Source: Pseudovibrio sp. Alg231-02
GTDB lineage: Bacteria > Pseudomonadota > Alphaproteobacteria > Rhizobiales > Stappiaceae
Length of the DNA: 64,000 bases
Assembly (NCBI RefSeq): GCF_900143565.1
Contig: NZ_FREX01000001.1
Coordinates: forward strand, 573,068-637,067
Reading direction: 5' to 3'
Both the position numbers and the translations under genes were made by a program. The notes under the pieces were generated by a model, which made no database searches, was not told the origin of the DNA, and saw only the letters and a program-made list of their open reading frames with translations. Positions 15,276 through 23,755 of this stretch are shown here, piece after piece (positions within the stretch are counted from its first letter, which is position 1; each line of letters begins with the position of its first letter).

Positions 15276-15307
15276 ATCCTTTTCACGGTGGTTCAGGAGA
15301 TATCTAC

Positions 15308-15592
15308 ATGAGCTCTCATCTGAGGCTGATTACTCAAGATCCCGTTGCGCCGCTTCAACCAGGTCAAGCAACATCAGCCAGCGCTGCAGAGCAACAAGGC
15401 CACAAACTGCTCGACCAGATCTCTCCAAGCTTTGGAGAGATCGCCCTGAAGCGCGAGGACCTGAAGCTGGTTTTGAAGGATACGCCGGATGATGGACCAG
15501 CGATCGTTGCACAGATCCGCAACCTGCAGGATTTTTACCGCGACGGCTGGCAACTCTGCCAGCAAACGCTGAACAAGATGGGGCGGGGTTAG
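15308..15592 (+). CDS. Small phage-region protein of unknown function
   Basis: The 94-residue protein starts at the ATG at 15308, eight bases after CAGGAG; longer in-frame starts lie within the hairpin region and are unlikely. It is soluble and mostly helical (HKLLDQISPSFGEIALKREDLKLVLKD, DGPAIVAQIRNLQDFYRDGWQLCQQTLNKM). It is the first gene of a three-gene plus-strand group ending in a PrtN-like activator, with only two bases before the next start. I do not recognise the family. Confidence 0.6.
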   Translation: MSSHLRLITQDPVAPLQPGQATSASAAEQQGHKLLDQISPSFGEIALKREDLKLVLKDTPDDGPAIVAQIRNLQDFYRDGWQLCQQTLNKMGRG

Positions 15593-15594
15593 AA

Positions 15595-16167
15595 ATGACG
15601 GACACAACATGCCTCATTCCATTGCCAGAGCGGTGCTACATCAATCTGCAACACCCAGCCTCATCAAAGCTGACTTGGCGTTCAGTGGGCGTTGTTTTGG
15701 GCCGCGTGGCAGCCCTACCCAATCTTACAGATGTTTTTATCTCTCAGGCGCAGTTCAATCTACTGGCCTCCCGCTTCACACCGCGTCCGTTGCGCCCGCT
15801 GATGATGACCTCCGGCCTTCAGGTCATTCTTGCCAACCTTGCCTATGTGGAAACGGACTGCGACAGCGGCCAGACCACACTCCAGAGACCGCAAGGCGGC
15901 CTGTGTGAGCTTGCAAAAGCGCTTGGAGCACTCATTCCGCGACCGCGGCAGATCAGCATGGTTGAAACCGCCAAGCTGGAGGAGATCCGCCGAGCCGCGG
16001 TGACAACCACCCTCAACCAACTCTCTCGCAGATGCGTATCAGGCCCAACCTTGCCTCTCGCCTCCACCATCAAACCCAAGAGCCCCGAAATGGCAGCAAT
16101 GGATTGGGCGGACGCGATGGAAGAAAGCTGCAGGCATCCCTCATTGAAGCAGCCCTGTGCAGCATGA
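15595..16167 (+). CDS. Phage-region protein of unknown function
   Basis: The 190-residue frame follows the previous gene by two bases. It has no signal peptide or clear membrane segment; the hydrophobic stretch LRPLMMTSGLQVILANLAYVE (about residues 66-86) is probably a buried helix. A basic C-terminal third contains RQISMVETAKLEEIRRAAVTTTLNQLSRR. The arrangement with the preceding and following genes suggests one operon. No family or function is recognised. The last part overlaps another open frame upstream of the PrtN start that I consider non-coding. Confidence 0.55.
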   Translation: MTDTTCLIPLPERCYINLQHPASSKLTWRSVGVVLGRVAALPNLTDVFISQAQFNLLASRFTPRPLRPLMMTSGLQVILANLAYVETDCDSGQTTLQRPQGGLCELAKALGALIPRPRQISMVETAKLEEIRRAAVTTTLNQLSRRCVSGPTLPLASTIKPKSPEMAAMDWADAMEESCRHPSLKQPCAA

Positions 16168-16202
16168 CTGAAGTTGAAATTCGAACTCTGGAAGGCAATC
16201 CT

Positions 16203-16466
16203 ATGAACACCCAGTTTCTCTTGCTGGCTCAGTATTCTGGAAAAACAATCATACCCGTACAGGAAGTATGCAAAGACTTCTTCGGGCACCTGACGCTGCA
16301 AAAATTCCTTCGCAAGCACAACAGCGGCGAGATTGACCTTCCAATTGTCCGGATCGAAGACAGCCAAAAATGCGCCAGAGGCGTCCACCTCGTGGATCTG
16401 GCTCATTACCTGGACAAAAAGAGGGAAGAGGCTACGAAAGAAAACAATGCGATGTTCGGAAGATAA
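16203..16466 (+). CDS. prtN: PrtN-family pyocin/phage activator
   Basis: From the ATG at 16203 (GGAAGG seven bases upstream) the 87-residue protein matches the PrtN family along its length: FLLLAQYSGKTIIPVQEVCKDFF, LQKFLRKHNSGEIDLPIVRIEDS, CARGVHLVDLAHYLDKKRE. In Pseudomonas, PrtN switches on pyocin genes after DNA damage when the repressor PrtR is inactivated. In phage elements relatives act as small DNA-binding activators. Here it ends the plus-strand operon behind the 16-base inverted repeat. The family is clear; the target promoters are not known. Confidence 0.85.
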   Translation: MNTQFLLLAQYSGKTIIPVQEVCKDFFGHLTLQKFLRKHNSGEIDLPIVRIEDSQKCARGVHLVDLAHYLDKKREEATKENNAMFGR

Positions 16467-16468
16467 GA

Positions 16469-16498
16469 CCATCCCGGCAATGTAGACTACCGGGATGG
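16469..16498. terminator. Hairpin between prtN and the RTX gene
   Basis: Nine-base perfect arms CCATCCCGG (16469-16477) and CCGGGATGG (16490-16498) flank a 12-base loop between two convergent genes. The T-tract is poor on both sides, but position and stem strength suggest shared termination. Confidence 0.55.
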
Positions 16499-16520
16499 CT
16501 AGAGGAGTTGTTATCTTTTA

Positions 16521-19500
16521 TCAGACGAACTGGAAGTCATCAATCAGGAGATCTTCTTTCAGCACACCGAGTAAGGTGATGCTGCTATTTTCGTCCAGCA
16601 TGATGACTGTGCCAGTGCCTTCATTACTGGCAGCTTCAATCACACTTTCAAAATCTGCAAAGACATCGCTATCTAGGCGAATGATGTCATCCGACCCACC
16701 TCCAACTACAAAGTCAGTAATCACATCATTGCCAAAATCATCGCCTGAGAAATCGAAGGTGTCAGAACCTGAACCGCCGGTTAAGCGGTCGTTTCCGCGT
16801 CCACCGTTTAGCTGATCATCCCCTCCATAAGCCCAGATACTGTTGTCACCGGCATCACCTGTGAGGACATCACCGTAAGCATCCGTGCCCTTGATATTTT
16901 CGATGGAGATATATTCATCTCCAGCCGCATCACCTGCATTTTGAGACTGATCGGAGAGGTTAACGGTGACAGCAGTCTTCGACCAGTAGTATCTGACCGT
17001 ATCGGTTCCTTCACCACCATCAAGATAGTCCGCTCCTGAACCGTAACCATTAAGCGTGTCATTTCCTTCGCCACCATAAAGGCGGTCAATGCCACTTTGG
17101 GCATAAAGGGCGTTATCGTTGCTGTCACCGATCAGCAGATCATCGTAATGAGAGCCCGAAACATGTTCTATATTGACAAGGACATCTCCGGTAGCATGGC
17201 CACCACTGGCAGTATTTTCGGCGAGGTTGATCGTTACTCCTGCATCTGATTCACGATAGAAGGCAATGTCAGAACCAGAACCACCATCAAGGCGATCTGC
17301 GCCGGCCCCGCCAAACAGATAATCATTTCCTTCACCGCCGTTGAGCTGATCATCTCCTCCAAAACCCCAGAGCTCATTGTTACCAGCGTCACCTGTGAGG
17401 GTATCACTATAAGCTTCTGTACCTTTGATGTTTTCTATGGAGAAGTATTCATCGCCGACAGCATCACCTGCATTCTGAGACTGGTCGGAGAGATTAACGG
17501 TGACGGCAGCCTGCGACCAGCGGTATTTTACCGTATCACTTCCTTCCCCACCATCAAGATAGTCTGCTCCCGAACCGGACGCATTAAGTGTGTCGTTTCC
17601 CTCTCCGCCATAGAGAGCATCATCACCACCATAGCCCCAGATCTCATTGTCACCTGCATCACCTATGAGAGTATCCCCGTAAGCATCCGTGCCCATGATA
17701 TTTTCGATGGAGATGTATTCATCGCCTGCCGCATCACCTGCATTCTGAGACTGGTCGGAGAGATTGACGGTAACTGCTGCGTGCGACCAGCGGTATCTTA
17801 CCGCATCGGTCCCTTCACCACCATCAAGATAGTCCGCCCCTGAACCATAAGCATTGAGCGAGTCATTTCCTTCGCCACCATAAAGGCGGTCAATGCCACT
17901 TTGGGCATAAAGGGCGTTATTGTTGCTGTCACCGATCAGAAGATCATCGTAATGAGAGCCCTCAACATGTTCTATATTGACAAGGACATCTCCGGTAGCA
18001 TGGCCACCACTGGCAGTATTTTCGGCGAGGTTGATCGTTACTCCTGCATCTGATTCACGATAGAAGGCAGTGTCAGAACCAATGCCCCCGTCAAGATGAT
18101 CGGCACCGGCCCCGCCAAACAGATAATCGTTACCTTCTCCGCCGTTTAGCTGATCATCACCTCCCAACCCCCAGAGTTCATTGTTGCCAGCGTCGCCTGT
18201 GAGGATATCGCCATAAGCATATGTACCTTTGACGTTTTCAATGGAGATGTATTCATCGCCTGCGGCATCACCTGCATTCTGAGACTGATCGGAGAGATTG
18301 ACAGTGACAGACGCATTTGAAAGCAGATAGCGAACGGTATCTTTTCCTTCACCACCGTTAATACGTTCCGCCAGATCTCCGGCAGAAATCTTGTCGTTGC
18401 CATCAGTACCAGTTAACTCAACACGGACATCATTCAACACCTCAATCTTGCTGAGCGTCGTCCCGTCAGCAAACTCAAATCGTTCAACTTGCTCGCCTAT
18501 GTTGGCGATCTGGAGCTGACCGGCAGGCCTATCGCCTAATGCATGCCAAGAGAGTTTTAGTGCGGTACCGTTGTCGTCATTGTGATCAATTATTGTAATT
18601 GTAAGGTCAAGAAAAGACAGATCCTCAAAGACAACCGTATCATACCCTCCGTCATCGACTTCAGTAGTATAGTCAATCATCGTTGATCCACTATCTGCCC
18701 GGATCAAATATGTATCATCTCCTAGACTCCCGGTCAGTACTTCGCTGTCTCCTGTAACTGTCACAATGGCTGTTGCAGCTGAGCTTTCTCCGGCGCTGTC
18801 TGTAACCGTATAAGTGAAGGTATCAGTGATAGATTCACCAAGACCTAGAGAGCCAACCAGATTTGTCGGATCATAAGAGAATGTATCATCATCATTCACG
18901 GTCACTGAACCGAGAGCGTTGGTGGTATCCACACTGAAGCTGTGTGTATCTGAGGTATCTGCATCAGAGTAAGACGGCGTAATGACAACAGAACTGTCTT
19001 CGTTAGTCTCGCTAAAAACTTCAGCTGCTACAGGAGCGTCATTAGTTCCGGTGATCGTCATAGTCACTGTCTTTGTGACGACACCGCCATTGCCATCATT
19101 CACTGTATAGGTGAAAGTATCAGTCGCACTCTCTCCTACAACAAGATGCTCAAATTGGCCATTTGGATTGTATTGGAAGCTTCCATCAACCAGAGTGACC
19201 TGCCCAGTGGTTTCACTGGCATCTACGGTGACGGTATGAGTGTCTGAGACCTCAGCATCTGAGAAAGCTGGTTCTATAAAGACGCTTTCACCCTCAGAAG
19301 TTGTTGCTGCGATATCATCAACAACGGGTGCATCGTTCACACCGCTGATTTTAATCGTAACAGTTTCCGTGGAGGTCGCACCGGAACTGTCGGTAACGGT
19401 ATAAGTGAACGTATCGGTGGCAGTTTCATCAGCTGTAAGGCCATCAAACTGGCCCTGCGGATGATAGGAGAATGTACCGTCATCATTCACGGTAACCGAG

Positions 19501-20867
19501 CCACGTGTATTGGTGGTATCCACACTGAAGCTGTGAGTGTCTGAAGTATCTGCATCAGAATAAGACGGCGTAATGACAACAGAACTGTCTTCGTTAGTCT
19601 CAGCAGAGACTTCAGCTGTTACAGGAGCATCATTAGTTCCGTTGATTGTCACAGTCACAGTCTTTGTGACCACGCCACCATGGCCATCATCAACGGTATA
19701 AGTGAAAGTATCGATCTTGCTTTCACCTATGCTCAGATATTCAAACTGTCCATTCGGGTTATATTGTAAGCTACCATCAACCTGAGTGACCTCACCGATG
19801 GTTCCGCTGGTATCAACTGTGATGATGTGAGTATCTGAGGTATCAGCGTCTGAGAAAACCGGTTCGATCAGAACGCTTTCTTCCTCAGAAGTTTCCGCTG
19901 CAAGCTCAGAAACAACAGGCACATCATTCAAGCCGCTGATTGTAATCCTAACAGTTTCCACTGAGGTAGCACCAGAACTGTCCGTGACAGTATAGGTGAA
20001 ACTATCAGTTGCAGTCTCACCAGCTGTAAGGCCGTCAAACTGGCCTTGCGGATGATACGAGAATGTACCATCATCATTAACGGTAACCGAGCCAAGAGTG
20101 CTGGTGGTATCCACGCTGAAGCTATGAGTATCTGAGGCGTCTGCATCAGAGTAGGAAGGCGTGATGATAACGGAACTGTCTTCGTTAGTCTCACCAGAAA
20201 CTTCTGCAGCTATAGGGGCATCATTTTCACCAGTAATGGTGATGGTAACCTGCGCTCCTGCACTGGCCCAAGAGCCATCAGTAACAACATAAAAAAAGCT
20301 GTCTGTCGCCGTTTCGCCAGCACCTAAATGATCGAACTTCCCATCAGTGTCATAGCTGAATGTGCCGTCAGCGTTTGTTATGACTGCACCTGCAGTGTTT
20401 GTATTAATGATACTAACGATATGCGTATCCGATGCGTCTACATCAGAATAGGAAGGGGTTATAGTAACTGCACTGCCTTCACCTGTGGTTTCGCTCGAAG
20501 CAAAAGCTACAGGACCATCGTTAGAACCAAAGAGCTCTATAGTGACTGTCGCTGATGAACTGGCCCCGGAACTATCGATCACTGTATATGTAAACGTATC
20601 TGTCGTTTTCTCGCCCAAAGCCAGATACTCAAACCGCCCTGCTGGATTGTAAGAGAACGTACCATCATCATTGATTGTGACCGAGCCAAGCGTGTTGGTG
20701 GTATCTACGGTGAAAGTGTGTGTATCGGCAGAATCGCTATCGTAAAAAGCAGGTGTGATTTTATGAGAAGAGCTTTCGCCCCCTCCTATTGCGACAGGAA
20801 AGGCAGAGGGTACAAAATTTGTCATTTGAGATACCATAGATTCATCATGCATAATTGCATCATGCAT
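16521..20867 (-). CDS. Large VCBS/cadherin-like and RTX calcium-binding secreted protein
   Basis: The protein has 1,448 residues. After a short N-terminus come seven VCBS/cadherin-like repeats of about 98 residues (about 30-720), each with a DTxSDTHxFxVD..GSVTxNDDGTFSY..TDTFTYTVTDSxGA core. Two subtypes partly alternate (3, 5, 7 versus 4, 6). A linker follows, then many RTX nonapeptides (GGEGNDxLxG, about 850-1400) and a C-terminal region ending in DDFQFV. This is the plan of adhesins or biofilm proteins exported by type I secretion through an uncleaved C-terminal signal, with calcium bound by the RTX turns. No secretion genes lie nearby. Starts are ambiguous (ATG at 20867, 20852, 20837 or 20825); none has a good ribosome-binding site. 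Confidence 0.9.
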   Translation of the reverse strand: MHDAIMHDESMVSQMTNFVPSAFPVAIGGGESSSHKITPAFYDSDSADTHTFTVDTTNTLGSVTINDDGTFSYNPAGRFEYLALGEKTTDTFTYTVIDSSGASSSATVTIELFGSNDGPVAFASSETTGEGSAVTITPSYSDVDASDTHIVSIINTNTAGAVITNADGTFSYDTDGKFDHLGAGETATDSFFYVVTDGSWASAGAQVTITITGENDAPIAAEVSGETNEDSSVIITPSYSDADASDTHSFSVDTTSTLGSVTVNDDGTFSYHPQGQFDGLTAGETATDSFTYTVTDSSGATSVETVRITISGLNDVPVVSELAAETSEEESVLIEPVFSDADTSDTHIITVDTSGTIGEVTQVDGSLQYNPNGQFEYLSIGESKIDTFTYTVDDGHGGVVTKTVTVTINGTNDAPVTAEVSAETNEDSSVVITPSYSDADTSDTHSFSVDTTNTRGSVTVNDDGTFSYHPQGQFDGLTADETATDTFTYTVTDSSGATSTETVTIKISGVNDAPVVDDIAATTSEGESVFIEPAFSDAEVSDTHTVTVDASETTGQVTLVDGSFQYNPNGQFEHLVVGESATDTFTYTVNDGNGGVVTKTVTMTITGTNDAPVAAEVFSETNEDSSVVITPSYSDADTSDTHSFSVDTTNALGSVTVNDDDTFSYDPTNLVGSLGLGESITDTFTYTVTDSAGESSAATAIVTVTGDSEVLTGSLGDDTYLIRADSGSTMIDYTTEVDDGGYDTVVFEDLSFLDLTITIIDHNDDNGTALKLSWHALGDRPAGQLQIANIGEQVERFEFADGTTLSKIEVLNDVRVELTGTDGNDKISAGDLAERINGGEGKDTVRYLLSNASVTVNLSDQSQNAGDAAGDEYISIENVKGTYAYGDILTGDAGNNELWGLGGDDQLNGGEGNDYLFGGAGADHLDGGIGSDTAFYRESDAGVTINLAENTASGGHATGDVLVNIEHVEGSHYDDLLIGDSNNNALYAQSGIDRLYGGEGNDSLNAYGSGADYLDGGEGTDAVRYRWSHAAVTVNLSDQSQNAGDAAGDEYISIENIMGTDAYGDTLIGDAGDNEIWGYGGDDALYGGEGNDTLNASGSGADYLDGGEGSDTVKYRWSQAAVTVNLSDQSQNAGDAVGDEYFSIENIKGTEAYSDTLTGDAGNNELWGFGGDDQLNGGEGNDYLFGGAGADRLDGGSGSDIAFYRESDAGVTINLAENTASGGHATGDVLVNIEHVSGSHYDDLLIGDSNDNALYAQSGIDRLYGGEGNDTLNGYGSGADYLDGGEGTDTVRYYWSKTAVTVNLSDQSQNAGDAAGDEYISIENIKGTDAYGDVLTGDAGDNSIWAYGGDDQLNGGRGNDRLTGGSGSDTFDFSGDDFGNDVITDFVVGGGSDDIIRLDSDVFADFESVIEAASNEGTGTVIMLDENSSITLLGVLKEDLLIDDFQFV
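17081..18130. repeat. Near-identical 804-bp duplication inside the RTX gene
   Basis: The segment beginning at 17081 (GGCGGTCAATGCC...) recurs from 17885 with only scattered differences for at least 240 bases. The offset is 804 bases, that is 268 codons, so the frame is kept. It encodes the repeated RTX block from the AVTVNLSDQSQNAGDA unit through the ADYLDGGEG unit. Third-position identity indicates a recent duplication or gene conversion. Confidence 0.75.
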
Positions 20868-20879
20868 CTATGCATGCAT
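20847..20879. repeat. Four ATGCAT palindromes at the RTX gene start
   Basis: ATGCAT occurs at 20847-20852, 20862-20867, 20870-20875 and 20874-20879. It creates several overlapping start codons and a possible binding site for a dimeric regulator. Confidence 0.5.
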
Positions 20880-21643
20880 ATTTGAGATTGTAAACATTAA
20901 TTAAAAAAACCCAGAGTTGTAAAAACAAACTTCTGGTTAGGACAAACTTAAGGCGCAAGGGATGGGCGTGAATTAGTTGGATTTCCTAGAGACTATCCGA
21001 ATGGCTGTATTCTCATGGAGGAGCCGAACTTGGACCACTTCCCTGTTCCACGTCCTGCATCAAGATTTGATAGGGAACCAGAAGAGAAACAGCTACAGCC
21101 TCCAAGGGGACGTTGATCCAACTACTGATGAGTTGATTGATCGACAACTAACGGCTGTGGTTGTTAGACTTAGATCTGAAACGCCCGCTGTCTATAACGT
21201 AATTTTATTTTCAGGCCTCACTAATATCTATCTCAAATTCAGATATTAGTACGAATATCAGTACGACTGACAACGCCATCAGCTGACAACACATTGTAGT
21301 ATATAAATAAACTTTAAGTATCGATCCCATCAAGCATCGGCGCGACCGCGAAGACGGGTTGGTTGATATTATAGAGTTTTTTTGTTGCTTCAGTCATTCA
21401 CGACGGTCTCAAACTGCCTCAAGTCGCAGTCTTTTGCCCTTTCTGCACCAAATTGGCAAGTCAGCCCAACCAGAAACGTAGGAATAGACTGCTATGACGG
21501 AATGAATGAGGCATCACTTTTGGGCTGCCGTCCTTATCAAACATCACCGGGTCCTACCCTCTCCACACACAACATTGTGGGGTGTGAGTGATTGTGGGAT
21601 CTGGTAGGGTTTTGGGTGTGATTTGAATGGAGAGAGCTGAGAT
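20880..21643. other. Long gene-poor stretch
   Basis: I see no well-supported gene. One open frame (20977-21249, 90 residues, ending VYNVILFSGLTNIYLKFRY) lacks a ribosome-binding site and family resemblance and could be a remnant. The stretch 20908-20940 can form an imperfect hairpin on the minus strand followed by a T-run (AACCAGA...TCTGGGTT TTTT), which would lie in the leader of the RTX gene. The stretch 21550-21615 is repeat-like (CCTACCC...GGTAGGG). Confidence 0.4.
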
Positions 21644-21889
21644 ATGGGTGGTGGTGTGACGCAACCGGAGGCTTCGCGGTCTTTTCAGGAGTTGGTGATC
21701 CTGGGCGTGCAGGTGCTGCTCGGGGTTGGGTTTATGGTGTTTAGTGCCTACGTGTTTTATGAGGCGGCGCTGGCGCTTTATAAGCTGGATCTGGTGCGCA
21801 TGGTTGGTGCTTACTTCCTGTTTTTCTGTACAGTTGGGCTTGGGCCGTTTTTCTGGCCATTTTCATGGCCGTTTGGTGAGGGCCATTAA
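21644..21889 (+). CDS. Small two-pass membrane protein
   Basis: The 81-residue frame has a polar N-terminus (MGGGVTQPEASRSFQEL) and two hydrophobic segments (about residues 18-42 and 50-75, the latter ending FFWPFSWPF). Its size and composition resemble unannotated inner-membrane proteins; I recognise no family. The start is supported only weakly (GAGAGCTGAGAT before the ATG). It is isolated, convergent with the HxlR gene. Confidence 0.5.
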   Translation: MGGGVTQPEASRSFQELVILGVQVLLGVGFMVFSAYVFYEAALALYKLDLVRMVGAYFLFFCTVGLGPFFWPFSWPFGEGH

Positions 21890-21990
21890 AGAAGCCAGAT
21901 TACCCCCACGCCATATTATGTCTTATCTTTTGAGCGTATCCCGGCTTGAACGCTATGTTCATTCTGGTTGATACGCTCCTTCTTCGTCGT

Positions 21991-22347
21991 TCAGGCCTCT
22001 TCCTTTTCCCGTACAGCATGATCGATGCCCCAATCGCGCAGTGCGGTGATAATAGGGCGTAGAGTTTCGCCCTTTGGTGTGAGTGAGTATTCTACGTGAG
22101 GCGGAACCACAGCGAAGACTTTGCGGGAGACCAGACCATCGGTTTCCAGCTCTCTCAATTGTTTGGTCAACATGCGCTGAGTGACTGTTCCGACTTGTTT
22201 TTTCAGCTCGCCAAAGCGCTGTGTCCCTTCCATCAGGTGGTAGAGAATAACGCCCTTCCATTTGCCGCCAATCAGCTCCAGTGCAGCTTCTACTGGACAT
22301 CCCTGACTGCAATTGTATTGCTCGAAGCGTTGGTTTTTATCACTCAT
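21991..22347 (-). CDS. HxlR-family transcriptional regulator
   Basis: The 118-residue protein is a typical HxlR winged-helix regulator: CPVEAALELIGGKWKGVILYHLMEGTQRFGELKKQVGTVTQRMLTKQLRELETDGLVSRKVFAVVPPHVEYSLTPKGETLRPII. Cys residues near position 13 (NCSQGCPVE) occur where redox- or quinone-sensing members of the family have their reactive cysteine. I chose the ATG at 22347, with AGGAGATA upstream. It is divergent from the YgiN-like monooxygenase across a 214-base gap, so it probably controls that gene. The effector is unknown; quinone or aldehyde stress is a reasonable guess from the pair. Confidence 0.88.
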   Translation of the reverse strand: MSDKNQRFEQYNCSQGCPVEAALELIGGKWKGVILYHLMEGTQRFGELKKQVGTVTQRMLTKQLRELETDGLVSRKVFAVVPPHVEYSLTPKGETLRPIITALRDWGIDHAVREKEEA

Positions 22348-22561
22348 ATTATCTCCTGAGAGCAGGTTGCTTTCATATGCATTCAAGCAACAGACTCTAA
22401 GTCTTTTTTTGCACGTACTCTTATCCGAAAACCGAAACTACTTTTCTGGAGTAAGCCTTAGTATACTTCTTGTACCTATAGGCCAAAATTGTGCGTACTT
22501 GTTATTGATATAGCGTCTATATAGGTTCTCTGCCAGCAAAACAAAAGAGAGGATTGCTCCT

Positions 22562-22846
22562 ATGACTTTGACCATCGTCGCCAATATCCATGCCGCTAAG
22601 GGCAAAGAAGATCTTGTGAAGGCAGAGCTTGAGAAGCTGATTGCGGTAACGCGCGCTGAAGCTGGTTGCCTGCAATATGACCTGCACGTGGACAATGAAA
22701 ATTCTGGTCACTTCATGTTCTATGAAAACTGGGAGACCCGTGAGCTGTGGCAGGAGCACATGAATGCCCCGCATCTGGCTGCTTACATGGTGGCAACAGA
22801 GGGCGCCGTTGACGCGTTTACTGTGAACGAGATGACACGCATCTAA
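22562..22846 (+). CDS. Antibiotic biosynthesis monooxygenase-domain protein (YgiN-like)
   Basis: The 94-residue protein is a single ABM ferredoxin-like domain: LTIVANIHAAKGKEDLVKAELEKLIAVTRAEAGCLQYDLHVDNENSGHFMFYENWETRELWQEHMNAPHLAAYM. This matches YgiN-type dimeric quinol monooxygenases in length and in the conserved E.GC..Y, F..YE.W and H..H/HL positions. It may oxidise quinols or other small aromatics without cofactor. GAGAGGA precedes the ATG. The divergent HxlR regulator supports inducible expression against an electrophile or quinone; the substrate is not shown. Confidence 0.85.
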   Translation: MTLTIVANIHAAKGKEDLVKAELEKLIAVTRAEAGCLQYDLHVDNENSGHFMFYENWETRELWQEHMNAPHLAAYMVATEGAVDAFTVNEMTRI

Positions 22847-22995
22847 CAGCTGCTACGAGTATTTTGCAGAGTCTTTCCAATGTTGTGAGGGCTCTGCATA
22901 ATTTTATCGTACATTGTAAAAACCGAAACCTTCTCAGACGAATCCCAGCAAATCCCGCTGGTTACCTCCTTCCCTATGCGTTCTACACTTTTCAT
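22843..22995 (-). CDS. Candidate 50-residue protein
   Basis: A short minus-strand frame starts at the ATG at 22995, five bases after a good GGAGG, and ends four bases inside the convergent YgiN-like gene. The protein (MKSVERIGKEVTSGICWD...) has normal amino-acid composition, and I recognise no family. The good ribosome-binding site is the main support. Confidence 0.35.
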   Translation of the reverse strand: MKSVERIGKEVTSGICWDSSEKVSVFTMYDKIMQSPHNIGKTLQNTRSSC

Positions 22996-23273
22996 TTCAT
23001 CCTCCAAAATCGATAGTTTGTAGAGCCCCATAACATTTTAAGCTTGAACTATCTCCCTTCGCAGATATCATTGTTTTAAGTTTAAAAAAGAATCTATCCA
23101 GACTAGGTAAATATTTATCTCGCAGATGCGAGATAAACCTGACCAACGCCGCCTGAGTGCCTAGTATTTCTATGTATTCATGACGGAGGTATTGCGGAGA
23201 TAGATTGATAATTTTTCAAAATAAATAATCAGAGCTAAGCAGCCACTTTATTCTATTGATGAGGAGGGAAATT
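22996..23273. promoter_or_regulatory. Control region with a perfect palindrome upstream of the cupin gene
   Basis: TTTATCTCGCA (23114-23124) and TGCGAGATAAA (23127-23137) form perfect 11-base arms around two bases. Related words occur at 23047-23065 (CTATCTC...GCAGATAT) and 23193-23201 (GCGGAGATA). This is a strong candidate operator for the cupin/monooxygenase operon; no regulator gene adjoins it on that side. Confidence 0.6.
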
Positions 23274-23744
23274 ATGTCTGATCAAGTCTTGATGCCGGAA
23301 GGTGCTTTGCAAGGTGTGACGCTTGTGGGGGAAGGCCTTAATGACAACACCAGCTGGAATGTTGTTGGCCATACATACACACCTAAAGTACTGACCGAGA
23401 ACGTGTTTATCTGGCATGCAACTATTCCGGACGGGACCTTTGTGCCACCGCACATTCATCCAACACAGGATGAGTGGATCACAGTTTTGACTGGTGCGCT
23501 TGAGGTGGAGTTTGGGGAAGCTTGCCACAAAGCGGGACCGGGAGACACAATCAGAATGCCACGCGGAATTGCGCATGGGATCTTCAACCGCTCCGGCGAT
23601 GAAGCAACCTGTGTGTTTGGCGTGGCCCCTTCCCGCAAGCTTTATGATCTGTTTGAGGCCCTGGACGGCGTAACAGATCCAGAAGAGCTTGTGCGCATCT
23701 CTGCCTTGCATGAAGTCGACTTTTTACCGCCACCAGCGGAATAA
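23274..23744 (+). CDS. Cupin-domain protein
   Basis: The 156-residue protein contains one cupin barrel with the metal-binding first motif HIHPTQDEWITVLTGALEVEFG (about residues 63-85) and second motif GDTIRMPRGIAHGIFNRSGDE (about 93-113). H63, H65, E70 and H105 are the likely metal ligands. The ATG at 23274 has GAGGAGGG upstream. The next gene, a flavin monooxygenase, starts 11 bases after its stop, so both form one operon. Cupins of this kind act as dioxygenases, isomerases or ligand binders. In this setting it probably acts on the same pathway as the monooxygenase, but the substrate is not known. Confidence 0.8.
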   Translation: MSDQVLMPEGALQGVTLVGEGLNDNTSWNVVGHTYTPKVLTENVFIWHATIPDGTFVPPHIHPTQDEWITVLTGALEVEFGEACHKAGPGDTIRMPRGIAHGIFNRSGDEATCVFGVAPSRKLYDLFEALDGVTDPEELVRISALHEVDFLPPPAE

Positions 23745-23755
23745 AGGTGGCTGAC

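Larger units (their letters stand above)
14782..15307. promoter_or_regulatory. Gene-free regulatory stretch with several inverted repeats
   Basis: No convincing gene is present. It holds a palindrome TGCGCCC-CT-GGGCGCA at 14970-14985, a TTGTCCACA word at 14990-14998 resembling a DnaA box, a large inverted repeat at 15069-15118, and two adjacent hairpins at 15200-15275. It probably contains the promoter for the PrtN-containing operon to its right. Confidence 0.45.

Noticed and set aside
20977-21249. 90-codon plus-strand frame
   Set aside because: No ribosome-binding site, odd composition in the first half, no family resemblance; kept only as a possible remnant.
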